A DNA stretch of 64,000 nt from Chryseobacterium sp. POL2 (GCF_011058315.1 NZ_CP049298.1:2914001-2978000); one strand, 5' to 3'. Counted from the first letter of the stretch, positions 37,291-45,028 are shown. Notes: a model not told the origin generated them from the letters alone. Program-made: numbers and translations.

Positions 37291-37653
37291 TTACAGAATA
37301 GGATTGTCACCTTCACCTTTTAGTTCTTTTTCAATGCGCTCCACATCGTCCAAAGTAGTGTCAATATAAAATGCTAAATCTGGGATAATTCGGACTTGCT
37401 TTGCCATTTTTTGACCAAGATAATTGCGATATTGGGCTTTGTTAGCTTCAATTTCTTTCATAATCGGCTTACGCAATTCAGTTGGGAAAATGCTTAAATG
37501 TATTTTTGCAATCCCCAAATCTGGCGTTACTTTAACATCGCTTACACTCACCAAAAAATTTTGAGCGCTTTCTGCAGCTTGCTTTCTGAACAATTCTGCG
37601 AAATCCTCCTGTATAATTTGTGCGACTTTTCTTTGTCTATTACTTTCGTTCAT
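37291..37653 (-). CDS. rbfA: 30S ribosome-binding factor
   Basis: This 120-aa KH-fold protein has the RbfA pattern: RQRKVAQIIQEDFAELF, VSVSDVKVTPDLGIAKIHLSIFP, and RIIPDLAFYIDTTLDDVERIEKEL. It acts in 16S rRNA 5'-end maturation and cold adaptation. The start is the normal one for the family. Its stop directly abuts the permease ATG. Confidence 0.93.
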   Translation of the reverse strand: MNESNRQRKVAQIIQEDFAELFRKQAAESAQNFLVSVSDVKVTPDLGIAKIHLSIFPTELRKPIMKEIEANKAQYRNYLGQKMAKQVRIIPDLAFYIDTTLDDVERIEKELKGEGDNPIL

Positions 37654-37657
37654 GGCG

Positions 37658-37665
37658 CAAATTTA
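37658..37665 (-). promoter_or_regulatory. possible -7 element just before rbfA
   Basis: The minus strand reads TAAATTTG (TAnnTTTG) ending 4 bp before the rbfA ATG. A start from it would give a leaderless or near-leaderless transcript. No -33 box is seen. Confidence 0.3.
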
Positions 37666-37685
37666 ATACTTTTGTTTGATATAAT

Positions 37686-37840
37686 TTGGGCGTGCCCCTT
37701 TGTTTTTCCAAAGCTTCGGCCAATAGCAAAACAAGCGGGTCGGTCTTCGTGCAGTCGCTTTTTTATCCAGTGGCTTCCGCTTCGCTCCGTCACTGGATAA
37801 AAAGAGCTCCGACAATGCACTACGCCCTCACGCAACTCAA
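37686..37840. repeat. GC-richer palindromic intergenic repeat (REP-like)
   Basis: This stretch is clearly richer in G+C than its surroundings and holds motifs GGGCGTGCCCC and GGGTCGG-CTTCG. It also holds a long hairpin: TTTTTATCCAGTG (37760-37772) pairs with CACTGGATAAAAA (37791-37803). Such GGGCGTGCCC...GGGTCGG modules are dispersed in flavobacterial genomes (from memory). Frames crossing it on both strands show no protein character. Confidence 0.6.
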
Positions 37841-37854
37841 AAAAAGAAATTAAA

Positions 37855-38253
37855 ATGAAAATAGAACATTTAGGTATCGCAGTCAAATCATTAGGCATGT
37901 CCGAGGATTTGTTTTCAAAACTCTTAGGAAAAGAGAACTACAAGCAAGAATCTGTAGAGCGCGAAGGCGTTGTAACATCTTTCTACGAAGTAGGAGAAAG
38001 CAAAATCGAACTTCTAGAAGCTACTAATCCAGAAAGTCCCATTTCAAAATTTATTGAAAAGAAAGGCGAGGGCATTCATCACATCGCTTTTGGCGTAGAA
38101 AATATCTATGCAGAAATCGAAAGATTGAAAAAATCGGGTTTTGTATTTATTTCTGATGAACCCAAGGATGGCGCTGATAATAAATTAGTTGTATTCTTGC
38201 ATCCCAAATCGACCAATGGTGTTTTGGTAGAATTATGTCAAGAAAAGCCATAA
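37855..38253 (+). CDS. mce: methylmalonyl-CoA epimerase
   Basis: This 132-aa vicinal-oxygen-chelate protein has MKIEHLGIAVKSL (metal-binding His5), SKIELLEATNPESPI, GEGIHHIAFGVENI (metal His) and a C-terminal NGVLVELCQEK with the ligand Glu. It interconverts (R)- and (S)-methylmalonyl-CoA in the propionate/succinate pathway. Length is normal. It is the last host gene before the tRNA locus. Confidence 0.93.
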   Translation: MKIEHLGIAVKSLGMSEDLFSKLLGKENYKQESVEREGVVTSFYEVGESKIELLEATNPESPISKFIEKKGEGIHHIAFGVENIYAEIERLKKSGFVFISDEPKDGADNKLVVFLHPKSTNGVLVELCQEKP

Positions 38254-38257
38254 AAAG

Positions 38258-38288
38258 TTTGGTTGGGAAATAAATTTTATTATTTTTG
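38258..38288 (+). promoter_or_regulatory. complete promoter upstream of the tRNA locus
   Basis: TTTG at 38258-38261 (-33) and TATTTTTG at 38281-38288 (-7) are separated by 19 bp, a textbook Bacteroidota sigma-ABfr promoter. It lies 27 bp before the broken tRNA gene and may also drive the intact tRNA downstream. Confidence 0.7.
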
Positions 38289-38315
38289 CACTCACAAAAT
38301 TTAACCAAATTTTGA

Positions 38316-38361
38316 GGTCCTATAGCTCAGTTGGTTAGAGCACCTGACTCATAATCAGTAG
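38316..38361 (+). pseudogene. 5' part of a tRNA gene (anticodon CAT), truncated
   Basis: The acceptor 5' strand GGTCCTA, D arm (AGCTC ... GAGC) and anticodon arm (CTGA CTCATAA TCAG, anticodon CAT) are normal, but the sequence diverges after TCAGTAG. No T arm or 3' acceptor strand follows. It keeps the promoter at 38258-38288. It is most simply the host half of an attachment site or a tRNA cut by an earlier insertion. Confidence 0.75.
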
Positions 38362-38444
38362 CCCGAAGACATTTTGAAGGGAAAAACGAGGTTGAAAAAA
38401 GTAGAAACAAATTTTTAGAATTTTTTAGATATAAAAATTCATAA

Positions 38445-38518
38445 GGCCCTATAACTCAGTTGGTTAGAGTAGATGACTCATAATCATCAAGTCCTTGGTT
38501 CGAGCCCAAGTGGGGCCA
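38445..38518 (+). tRNA. tRNA with anticodon CAT (Met or Ile2)
   Basis: A full cloverleaf folds by hand. The acceptor stem is GGCCCTA/TGGGGCC with discriminator A, and the D stem is ACTC/GAGT. The anticodon stem GATGA/TCATC encloses CTCATAA, and the T arm is CTTGG-TTCGAGC-CCAAG. No CCA is encoded. The usual G10-C25 pair is replaced by A10-T25, and stems differ from the truncated copy by compensating changes. Met versus lysidine-modified Ile2 cannot be settled from the sequence by eye. Confidence 0.85.
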
Positions 38519-38524
38519 CTTTTT

Positions 38525-38562
38525 AAGGGATTTTGCAGCAATGTAAAATCCCTTCTTTTTTA
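38525..38562 (+). terminator. terminator after the tRNA
   Basis: AAGGGATTTT (38525-38534) pairs with AAAATCCCTT (38545-38554) and is followed by CTTTTTTT. Confidence 0.8.
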
Positions 38563-38563
38563 T

Positions 38564-38585
38564 TTTGACGAACATTTGACGAACA
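38564..38585. repeat. 11-bp direct repeat at the island's left end
   Basis: Two adjacent exact copies of TTTGACGAACA (38564-38574, 38575-38585) lie just after the tRNA terminator. The position next to the putative attachment site makes recombinase arm-type binding possible, but this is inference. Confidence 0.6.
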
Positions 38586-38635
38586 TTTGAATTTTATTTC
38601 TCCATATATTAGCATTTAATACTTTAGTAAAAAAA

Positions 38636-39565
38636 ATGGACACCTTTTATTTAGTTGTTTATATAGTCGTTTTAATCCTTAACATAATTTTCCCATTATA
38701 TTTATTAGGTAGAATGTGGTTTGCGCTAAGTCCATTTGTCATTAATCTATATTTTTCAGAGAAGAAGAGTTGGTATAATGACTGGAATAGCACTCGTTTT
38801 ATTATTGTATTTACATTATTCGTAATTTCATTAGGGATTTCTTTTTTGTGGGGTTTACCCCTTTTAGAAAAAATCAAATTTGGAGATATTGATATTACAT
38901 CGATTTTTTTCTACATTTTTTTACAGAGTTTGTGCTTCGTTCTTTTAGAAGGAAAGATGGATCATTCTTTCAAACCATATGCTGCCTATAAAAAGTTTCA
39001 TAAAGAAAAATATGCCGAGCGTTTTGTTTTCACAAAGAAAATTGGAACAAAAGAGACTATCTTGCTACAATCCAAAAAGATTACGGAAGAAATAAAAAAC
39101 TCAAAACAAAGTTTATCAGAGGAAATACTTCAACATAAAAACGTCAGTGAAGAAATTCATCATTTGGCTACCGAAAACAATCAACTATTAAAAACTTCAG
39201 ATTTCAATTTTGAAATTCGGAATACTGCTAATTTGATTTTGGCGGATGTGATGGAAGATTATTTTATTAGCAAAGATTCTGAGGAAAATCTCTCAAATTT
39301 TTTGCTTAGAAAAAGAAAGAGTGGTAAAATAATCTTTACAAAAACTGCAAGAAATGGCGTGAGTGTTCAACCAATTTTAGACTTCTTTTCAAAATATACA
39401 GATTTGATTGAAAAGTGCAAGAACGAAGAAATTAATGAAGAAAAAATAACTACACAAGTGGAAGCCATAAAAATCATCAATGAAATTGTTTTGGCAAATG
39501 ATAAGCACGGAAATCCTGTAGAAATTCCAATAAATAGCAAAAACTTTTCAAAATACCTTTCTTAG
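38636..39565 (+). CDS. membrane-anchored protein of unknown function
   Basis: This 309-aa protein has hydrophobic helices at about 5-25, 55-78 and 88-105, and possibly one at 28-40. A charged cytoplasmic part follows, with a likely coiled coil (about 140-185, KKITEEIKNSKQSLSEEIL...). The C-terminal ~110 residues (NLILADVMEDYF ... NLSNFLLRKRKSGKIIF) look like a small folded domain. No family is recognised. It is the first gene of the island; its role in the element is unknown. Confidence 0.7.
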   Translation: MDTFYLVVYIVVLILNIIFPLYLLGRMWFALSPFVINLYFSEKKSWYNDWNSTRFIIVFTLFVISLGISFLWGLPLLEKIKFGDIDITSIFFYIFLQSLCFVLLEGKMDHSFKPYAAYKKFHKEKYAERFVFTKKIGTKETILLQSKKITEEIKNSKQSLSEEILQHKNVSEEIHHLATENNQLLKTSDFNFEIRNTANLILADVMEDYFISKDSEENLSNFLLRKRKSGKIIFTKTARNGVSVQPILDFFSKYTDLIEKCKNEEINEEKITTQVEAIKIINEIVLANDKHGNPVEIPINSKNFSKYLS

Positions 39566-39821
39566 TTGAGTTTTTTGTTGAAAATTTCATCAAAATTCAT
39601 TCGTGCTCAAAAATTTCTCATAAATTATCTTGCTGATTATCAGTTTTATAAACACGACATTTTTTCGTGTTTAGTTCAAACCATTCTAAAACATCATAAA
39701 GAATAAATTGCTCCTATAAGTTCAATTCTTTATTTTACTTTATTTTACAAAAAACTTTTTTAGTCGCTTTTAGGTGGCGTTTCCTTCCTAGAATATCTTG
39801 GTCACAACAAAATTCAACAAT

Positions 39822-40169
39822 ATGAAAGACCAAGAAAGACTACAGTTACTTGAAACTCAAGTTTCAGTCCTAGTTAATTCCCAAAAGGAATTTACATCCA
39901 AAGCGCTACAACTTCTAGCTCTTAGTGCAAAGACCATTTACTCCAAAGAAGAAGCCGCATTGTTTCTAAATCTTGACCCCGATTATCTCTATCAATTGAA
40001 GTTTCACGGAAAGTTGAAAGCGTATAAAAAGAAAGGGCAAAAGAAAATTTATTTCCGGAAAGAAGATTTGGAAGAATATCTCATTTCCAATAGTGCATCG
40101 GAGGATATCGAAGATAGTAATGACTACGATGATTTTGAGGGAGATATTTTAGAAAAGTGGAAAAAATAA
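39822..40169 (+). CDS. helix-turn-helix DNA-binding protein (excisionase-like)
   Basis: 115 aa from the ATG at 39822 (MKDQERLQLLETQV); a TTG frame start 24 bp upstream is less likely. An N-terminal helix is followed by a MerR/Xis-type winged helix (about 50-95): TIYSKEEAALFLNLDPDYLYQLKFHGKLKAYKKKGQKKIYFRKEDLEEYL. The tail is acidic. In Bacteroidota elements this gene type precedes the VapE-like ATPase, as here (6 bp apart), and may regulate replication or excision. Confidence 0.8.
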   Translation: MKDQERLQLLETQVSVLVNSQKEFTSKALQLLALSAKTIYSKEEAALFLNLDPDYLYQLKFHGKLKAYKKKGQKKIYFRKEDLEEYLISNSASEDIEDSNDYDDFEGDILEKWKK

Positions 40170-40175
40170 TTGATT

Positions 40176-41345
40176 ATGAATTCGGAAGAAGAACTTTATC
40201 AAAGCAGCAAAGGTTCGGTCACGGTTTTCGACAAAATAATCAAGTACATCGGAAAGAAATACCACCTCCGCTTCAACGAAATCGCTTTGGAATTCGAGAT
40301 AAAGACAGAGAATGGCGATTGGAAGGTGTTGAACTTAAACTCTCTGTACATCGAACTCACACAAGCAGGAATCAACATTGCCTTCAACAAACTTGAAATA
40401 CTGATGCGAAGCCATTTGATTACGGTATTCAATCCATTTGAGAACTATTTTCAGAACCTTGAAAAATGGGATGGTGAAAACCATATCCAAAGATTGACGG
40501 GTTTTGTCAAAACTACGGATACAGAACCCTTCCAAATCCATTTTGAAAAATGGCTGACAAGGTCAGTTTTCTGCGCTTTGAAAAGAGGATACATCAACAA
40601 ACAATGCTTCGTGCTTTACAACACCAAACAAAACAGTGGAAAGACAAGTTTTTTGAGGTTTCTGATTCCGCCAAGTTTGGAGAAATACTACACCGAAGAT
40701 ATTGGCGTGGACAAAGACGGACTGATTGCGCTCTGTAAAAACTTCATCATCAATATCGACGAACTTTCGGTGATGTCCAAAACGGATGTCAATATTTTGA
40801 AGGCATTTATTTCCAAAAACACGGTAAATGCAAGATTGCCTTACGACAGAAAATCGTCTTTGATGCACAGAACTTCGTCTTTCTGCGGTTCAACCAACCG
40901 TTCCGATTTCTTGACCGATGAAACAGGAAGTGTGCGATGGATCATTTTTGAAGTTTTGGAAATTGATTTTGGTTATTCAAAGGAAATCAACATCAACCAA
41001 GTTTGGGCTCAAGCTTATTATAATGCTTTTGAAAGAAAAAATTACAATCCCGAACTCACTGCAGAAGACCTTATCGAAAATGAAAAACGAAACGAGAAAT
41101 TCAAGCAGGTCAGTTTGGAGCAGGAAATCCTCATCACCCATTTTGAAAAATCCGAAAACAAAAACGACTTCTTGACCGCAACAGAGATTATGCTCGCAAT
41201 GAGCAATGCTTTGGGAGTGAGAATGAACAATGTCAAAATCGGAAAAGCATTGACCGCCTTAAACTTTGAAAGGATAAAGCATTCTAAAAAGCAGGTTTAT
41301 GGCTATTTAATCAAGCGAAAAATTGAGGACGAAAAAAACGAATAG
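40176..41345 (+). CDS. VapE-like SF3-type ATPase/replication protein
   Basis: 389 aa from the ATG at 40176. It matches the virulence-associated E family of mobile elements: NPFENYFQNLEKWDGENHI, a Walker A-like NTKQNSGKTSFLRFL (about residues 150-164), a Walker B-like IINIDELSVMSK, then ISKNTVNARLPYDRKSSLMHRTSSFCGSTN (sensor) and DETGSVRWIIFEV. The C-terminal ~90 residues are helical. The likely role is a helicase/ATPase in replication of the excised element. It sits directly upstream of the hexamer cluster and the primase gene. Confidence 0.88.
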   Translation: MNSEEELYQSSKGSVTVFDKIIKYIGKKYHLRFNEIALEFEIKTENGDWKVLNLNSLYIELTQAGINIAFNKLEILMRSHLITVFNPFENYFQNLEKWDGENHIQRLTGFVKTTDTEPFQIHFEKWLTRSVFCALKRGYINKQCFVLYNTKQNSGKTSFLRFLIPPSLEKYYTEDIGVDKDGLIALCKNFIINIDELSVMSKTDVNILKAFISKNTVNARLPYDRKSSLMHRTSSFCGSTNRSDFLTDETGSVRWIIFEVLEIDFGYSKEININQVWAQAYYNAFERKNYNPELTAEDLIENEKRNEKFKQVSLEQEILITHFEKSENKNDFLTATEIMLAMSNALGVRMNNVKIGKALTALNFERIKHSKKQVYGYLIKRKIEDEKNE

Positions 41346-41364
41346 AAAATAATTAGAAATCCAC

Positions 41365-41586
41365 TTACCTAATTACCTCTTTACCTAAAATCCTTTGAAA
41401 CCATTATGAATAAACACTTTTATAATGGGTAAGAATGGTTGATTTGACTTACCTAAAGTTACCTAAATGTAAAAGATTAATAAGTAGAAAATATTTAAAA
41501 ACAGCAGGTAAAAAGGTAAGTCGAGGTAAGTCAAGAAAAGCACTCTCAACACTTTCTGCCAAAGGCTTAGGTAAGAAGGTAGGTAA
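41365..41586. repeat. cluster of TTACCT / AGGTAA hexamers (iteron-like; candidate origin)
   Basis: TTACCT occurs at 41365, 41373, 41381, 41449 and 41459. The reverse form AGGTAA occurs at 41506, 41514, 41524, 41569 and 41581, plus AGGTAG at 41577. Spacings are often 8 or 10 bp and the extended form is ACTTACCTAA. All plus-oriented copies are on the left and all minus-oriented ones on the right, a large dyad centred near 41475. It fills the gap between the VapE-like ATPase and the primase and looks like a replication-initiator or repressor binding array. A long in-frame extension of the primase across it is lysine-rich and unlikely to be translated. Confidence 0.75.
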
Positions 41587-41632
41587 AAACACCAAAAAAC
41601 TTTATAAAACAAAACACAAAAACCCCAACATT

Positions 41633-42568
41633 ATGAATTGCAAACAAGCCAACGAAAATATCAGCATCAGGGAAATCTTGGAAAGTTTTTCTCTTTTCCC
41701 GAGCAAAGACAGCCGCAAAAGCGCATTTTATTACGCCTTCGACCGAAAAGAAAGAACACCGAGTCTAGTTGTAAACTTCAACCAAAACAGCGCTTTCGAT
41801 TTCGGAACAGGAATGAAATACGATAATGTTTCCTTGGTTCAAGGCATCAAAAAATGTTCAGTTTCCGAAGCGTTGGAATATCTTAAGAGATTTGATTATT
41901 CACTTCCGACTAAAGAGGAAATAGAAACAAATAATTTCAAACCAAAATCAGGATATCAGATTTTCGAAATCAAGGAAGTTGAACATCCAAGTTTGATTGA
42001 CTATTTAAAATCAAGAAAACTCGATTCACTGAAATCAGAACTCAAAGAAATTCATTATGAACTCAACGGAAAAAATTATTTCGGTTTGGGCTTCAAAAAT
42101 GATTCGGACGGATATGAAATCAGGAATCCATACATCAAACTTTGTTTGGGTAAAAAAGACCTCACTTCGATAAATAATCAATCCAATATGTTAAGAATTT
42201 TTGAAGGATTTGCAGATTATCTGTCGTTCAAAATTTTGGAAAAATCACTCGAAAAAGAACCGTCCGATTACATCATATTGAATTCCGTCACGATGATTTC
42301 AAAGGTCAAAAATCAACTCGAAAATTATCAAAATACTGAACTCTTTTTGGACAATGACAGGACGGGAGATTCCGTAACCGAAATCCTCAAAAAACAAAAT
42401 TTCAATGTTTGGGACGAAAGGATATTATTCAAAAATCATAAAGACTTAAACGAGTTTTTAATCAATGGAAACCTGCGTAAAAGAGATACAGGTGGGATGC
42501 TCAAAATAGATAAAGGTGTCGAAAATGAAGAGTTGCGTAAAATAACTACACGGAAAATCGGCAGATAG
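41633..42568 (+). CDS. Toprim-domain DNA primase of the mobile element
   Basis: 311 aa from the ATG at 41633 (MNCKQANENISIREIL); upstream codons run through the hexamer array. The N-terminal part resembles the CHC2-type primase fold (IREILESFSLFPSKDSRKSAFYYAFDRKERTPSLVVNFNQNSAFDFGTG) but lacks most zinc cysteines. The middle has MLRIFEGFADYLSFKIL (Toprim Glu) and ELFLDNDRTGDSVTEIL (Toprim DxD-like), as in the mobilizable-element primases of Bacteroidota. It probably primes replication of the excised element together with the VapE-like protein. Confidence 0.85.
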   Translation: MNCKQANENISIREILESFSLFPSKDSRKSAFYYAFDRKERTPSLVVNFNQNSAFDFGTGMKYDNVSLVQGIKKCSVSEALEYLKRFDYSLPTKEEIETNNFKPKSGYQIFEIKEVEHPSLIDYLKSRKLDSLKSELKEIHYELNGKNYFGLGFKNDSDGYEIRNPYIKLCLGKKDLTSINNQSNMLRIFEGFADYLSFKILEKSLEKEPSDYIILNSVTMISKVKNQLENYQNTELFLDNDRTGDSVTEILKKQNFNVWDERILFKNHKDLNEFLINGNLRKRDTGGMLKIDKGVENEELRKITTRKIGR

Positions 42569-42584
42569 TTAGTGCAAAAAGTAC

Positions 42585-42625
42585 CCAATGTTTACAATAA
42601 GCGTGTCCGCTCATCGTAAAATTGG
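42585..42625. other. candidate origin of transfer (oriT) hairpin
   Basis: CCAATGTTTAC (42585-42595) and GTAAAATTGG (42616-42625) form an imperfect inverted repeat with one bulge. Inside it AGCG (42600-42603) and CGCT (42608-42611) pair around TGTC. The structure lies in the 212-bp gap upstream of the mobC-relaxase genes, the usual oriT location. The nick site is not known. Confidence 0.5.
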
Positions 42626-42780
42626 AACATTTTGGTTTTCTCCTATCGTCGAAAACTTTAAAACAGAACGCAGATTTAGAAAAAATTCAGACAAAATTTC
42701 ACTAAAAAAATCAAACAAAATTCAAAAAATATTAACGGCAAAAAATAGAAATTTTTGCTTCAGAAAAGAAAAAACATCAA

Positions 42781-43254
42781 ATGGAAAATGATCAATTAAG
42801 ACAATTTGTACAACAAATTTCAAGAGAACAGGAAAAGAAAATTGCACAAGAAAAACGAAGAAATTACTTCAAAGAAATTGGCAGAAAAGGAGGTTTGAAA
42901 AAGAAGACTTCTAACCAATTTACGAGAGTGGTTTCAACAAGATTAACGCAGAAAGAATTTGATGAAGCCATACAAGAAGCGAAGCGATACAATCTCAAAT
43001 TTTCAAAATATACCCGAATAAAAATCACAAACGGAGAACTTAGAATTAATGAATTTAAAGAACATGAAACTTTGCTTGACTATGGAAATAATTTCATCAG
43101 AATCAAAAATATGTTTCGGCGTAGTGAATTTTCGCAATTGGACCACACCAAAGTGATTTTAAGAGAGGTTGAGATCGTGACAAAACTAATCCACGATTAT
43201 CTCTACAACAAAATGAACGCTAGAACAGAAGGGGACTTCCGAGAAGATGAATAA
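42781..43254 (+). CDS. MobC-like relaxosome accessory protein
   Basis: This 157-aa basic protein has a charged N-terminal helix (about 1-35), then TRVVSTRLTQKEFDEAIQEAKRYNLKFSKYTRIKITNG. That resembles the ribbon-helix-helix region of MobC/BfmA-type mobilization proteins that open DNA at oriT. The C-terminal half is helical. It overlaps the relaxase gene by 8 bp, a typical mobCA pair, and follows the oriT-like hairpin. Confidence 0.78.
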   Translation: MENDQLRQFVQQISREQEKKIAQEKRRNYFKEIGRKGGLKKKTSNQFTRVVSTRLTQKEFDEAIQEAKRYNLKFSKYTRIKITNGELRINEFKEHETLLDYGNNFIRIKNMFRRSEFSQLDHTKVILREVEIVTKLIHDYLYNKMNARTEGDFREDE

Positions 43255-44158
43255 CAGTGCCACGACAAGACGAATTTCCAAAATCGCGGTGGAATATAAT
43301 GGAAACGATAGAGGAACTGCGGAAATGGTTTATTGCAATAATCTTTTGAGCGAGGATCCCGAAATACAATTCAAGGAAATGAAAGCAGTCGCCAACAGAA
43401 ATAAAAATGTAAAAAATTGGGCATTAACAGGATATATCTCTCCGGAGAAATCTATTGGCGATAAGCTGACAAATGAAGAACTGACTGATTTAGCCTTGAG
43501 AGCATTAAAAAAAGTCGGAGTTACGGATGATAATCAAATTCGTTTGGATATTCATTCTTCCACGAAGCAAAAGCACATTCACTTCATTGTAAACCGAGTG
43601 AACACTTTTGGCGAGAACACGATTACCGCACACAAAATCGGAGAAAACTTTGGTAAAGCAGTCCGAGAAGTTTGTCAGAAACTGAATCTGAAAACAGATA
43701 TCGAGATTGGAAAAGAGAAGAAACAGATGATGTATTATGCTTTGACAAACTCTTTGAAATACGCTAAAAACTTCGATGATCTTGTAATGAAAATGCATCT
43801 AAAAGGTTATCGAGTAACTCTTTCACAAAATGTGAAAGACGGAATTTCGGGAATGCGGATTGTGCGATATGAAGACATCAACTACCAAACCGAACGACAA
43901 TACAAACCCGGCTATAAACTTTCAGAAATTACCAACAAACTGAAAATTGCAGATATCAAGACAACTTTGAATTCCAACTTCGAGAGGGCTGAACATATTC
44001 AAACCTTGCTTGAGCAAATGCGAGAAAATGAAGAAACGGAAATTTCAAGAACCAATATCTCCAAAGAGATTGGAAAAACGGTTGATGAGTTTTTAAAACC
44101 AACGTACACCGCTCCCGACGATGAATTATTAAAACGAAAAAAACGAAAATTTAGATAA
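43247..44158 (+). CDS. relaxase/mobilization nuclease (MobA-VirD2 type)
   Basis: This 303-aa protein has relaxase features. NWALTGYISPEKS and LTDLALRALKKVGVTDDNQIRLDIHSSTKQKHIHFIVNRVN form the motif III HxH region with the metal histidines at about 105-113. An N-terminal YNGNDRGTAEMVYCNN holds candidate catalytic tyrosines. The C-terminal ~120 residues are helical and basic. It nicks oriT and leads the strand into a recipient. It is a little shorter than large relaxases but typical for small Bacteroidota islands. Confidence 0.87.
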   Translation: MNNSATTRRISKIAVEYNGNDRGTAEMVYCNNLLSEDPEIQFKEMKAVANRNKNVKNWALTGYISPEKSIGDKLTNEELTDLALRALKKVGVTDDNQIRLDIHSSTKQKHIHFIVNRVNTFGENTITAHKIGENFGKAVREVCQKLNLKTDIEIGKEKKQMMYYALTNSLKYAKNFDDLVMKMHLKGYRVTLSQNVKDGISGMRIVRYEDINYQTERQYKPGYKLSEITNKLKIADIKTTLNSNFERAEHIQTLLEQMRENEETEISRTNISKEIGKTVDEFLKPTYTAPDDELLKRKKRKFR

Positions 44159-44159
44159 A

Positions 44160-44759
44160 ATGGAACATCAAAACACAGCACCAAACGAACCACAAATCGA
44201 TATTTATGAACTGCTGAAAAAGGTGGTTGAAACAAATGAAGAAAGCATTAAATCTGCTAATCAAGCAGAGACAATTCATTTAGAAGCACGTAATTTTTAT
44301 CAATCTGCACAAAATGCGATTATTGGTTCAACCAATATGATGCAGAAAGCGATTCAGTTTGTTAGAACAGAACTTGATTCTATTTGGGATTACAAAACTT
44401 CAATTCCTGAAAGCATTCCTGCGCATTTGTCGGAAACCACGCTCAGCTTTTTTGAAAGAATTGAAAAACTTGTAAAATTTATTTTTTCTAGAAGCCTCGC
44501 TATTTTGTCTTTAGCAGTGATAATTTTGTTTGGGACTGGACATTTTTCTTTCAAATGGTATTCCGAAAGCATTAGAGCCAAAAGTGAAATTCGGCAGGAG
44601 ATTTTGGATGAAATCAAGAGAGATGGAAAAGCGATTTTCGAAATTGAAGACTACAATCAACTCAAATATAATACAGATTTGATGAACAAATGGATGAAGA
44701 AAAATCAGAAAGATGGCGAGAAATTTTTGAGGTTTAAAGAAGGGTATGAAAGTAAATAA
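44160..44759 (+). CDS. membrane-anchored coiled-coil mobilization-associated protein
   Basis: This 199-aa protein has a helical N-terminal half (about 10-95, rich in E/N/Q), a single membrane segment at about 108-128 (FSRSLAILSLAVIILFGTGHFSF) and a charged C-terminal helix. It starts 1 bp after the relaxase stop and ends 65 bp before a terminator, so it is the third gene of the mob operon. Similar proteins accompany relaxases in Bacteroidota elements; the function is not known. Confidence 0.72.
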   Translation: MEHQNTAPNEPQIDIYELLKKVVETNEESIKSANQAETIHLEARNFYQSAQNAIIGSTNMMQKAIQFVRTELDSIWDYKTSIPESIPAHLSETTLSFFERIEKLVKFIFSRSLAILSLAVIILFGTGHFSFKWYSESIRAKSEIRQEILDEIKRDGKAIFEIEDYNQLKYNTDLMNKWMKKNQKDGEKFLRFKEGYESK

Positions 44760-44824
44760 CTTCGCCAAAGTTTTATTATCTTTACAAAACATTGACGCAC
44801 TGCTAAGCTTGGCAACGAGTATTG

Positions 44825-44854
44825 AATGAGAACAATAGTTCTCATTCTTTTTTT
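44825..44854 (+). terminator. terminator of the mobilization operon
   Basis: AATGAGAAC (44825-44833) and GTTCTCATT (44838-44846) form a stem with an AATA loop, followed by CTTTTTTT. Confidence 0.85.
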
Positions 44855-45028
44855 GCTTTAATTTAAGTATTAGAATTCCCCATAATCATTTTGTTTTATT
44901 TGATTTTCCTCTTTTTTCTTTCGTTAGCAATTTGTAATTTTGAGATTTTGAGCATTTTTATGAACTAAAAAATACAAATTTTGCCCAAAAAATCATTTGA
45001 TAATCTAAGAATAAAAATATAGTTGCAT

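Noticed and set aside
37498-37898. Open frames on both strands across the rbfA-mce gap
   Set aside because: They run through the palindromic repeat and overlap two known genes; translations have no protein character.
38316-38361. Intact tRNA gene
   Set aside because: No T arm or 3' acceptor strand can be found within the next 80 bases, so it is only a 5' fragment.
41435-41632. 66-codon N-terminal extension of the primase
   Set aside because: It is made of the hexamer array itself, is lysine-rich and repetitive, and precedes a family-like start at 41633.
42588-42791. 67-codon ORF before mobC
   Set aside because: It covers the oriT-like hairpin and its translation looks random; the gap is better explained as noncoding.
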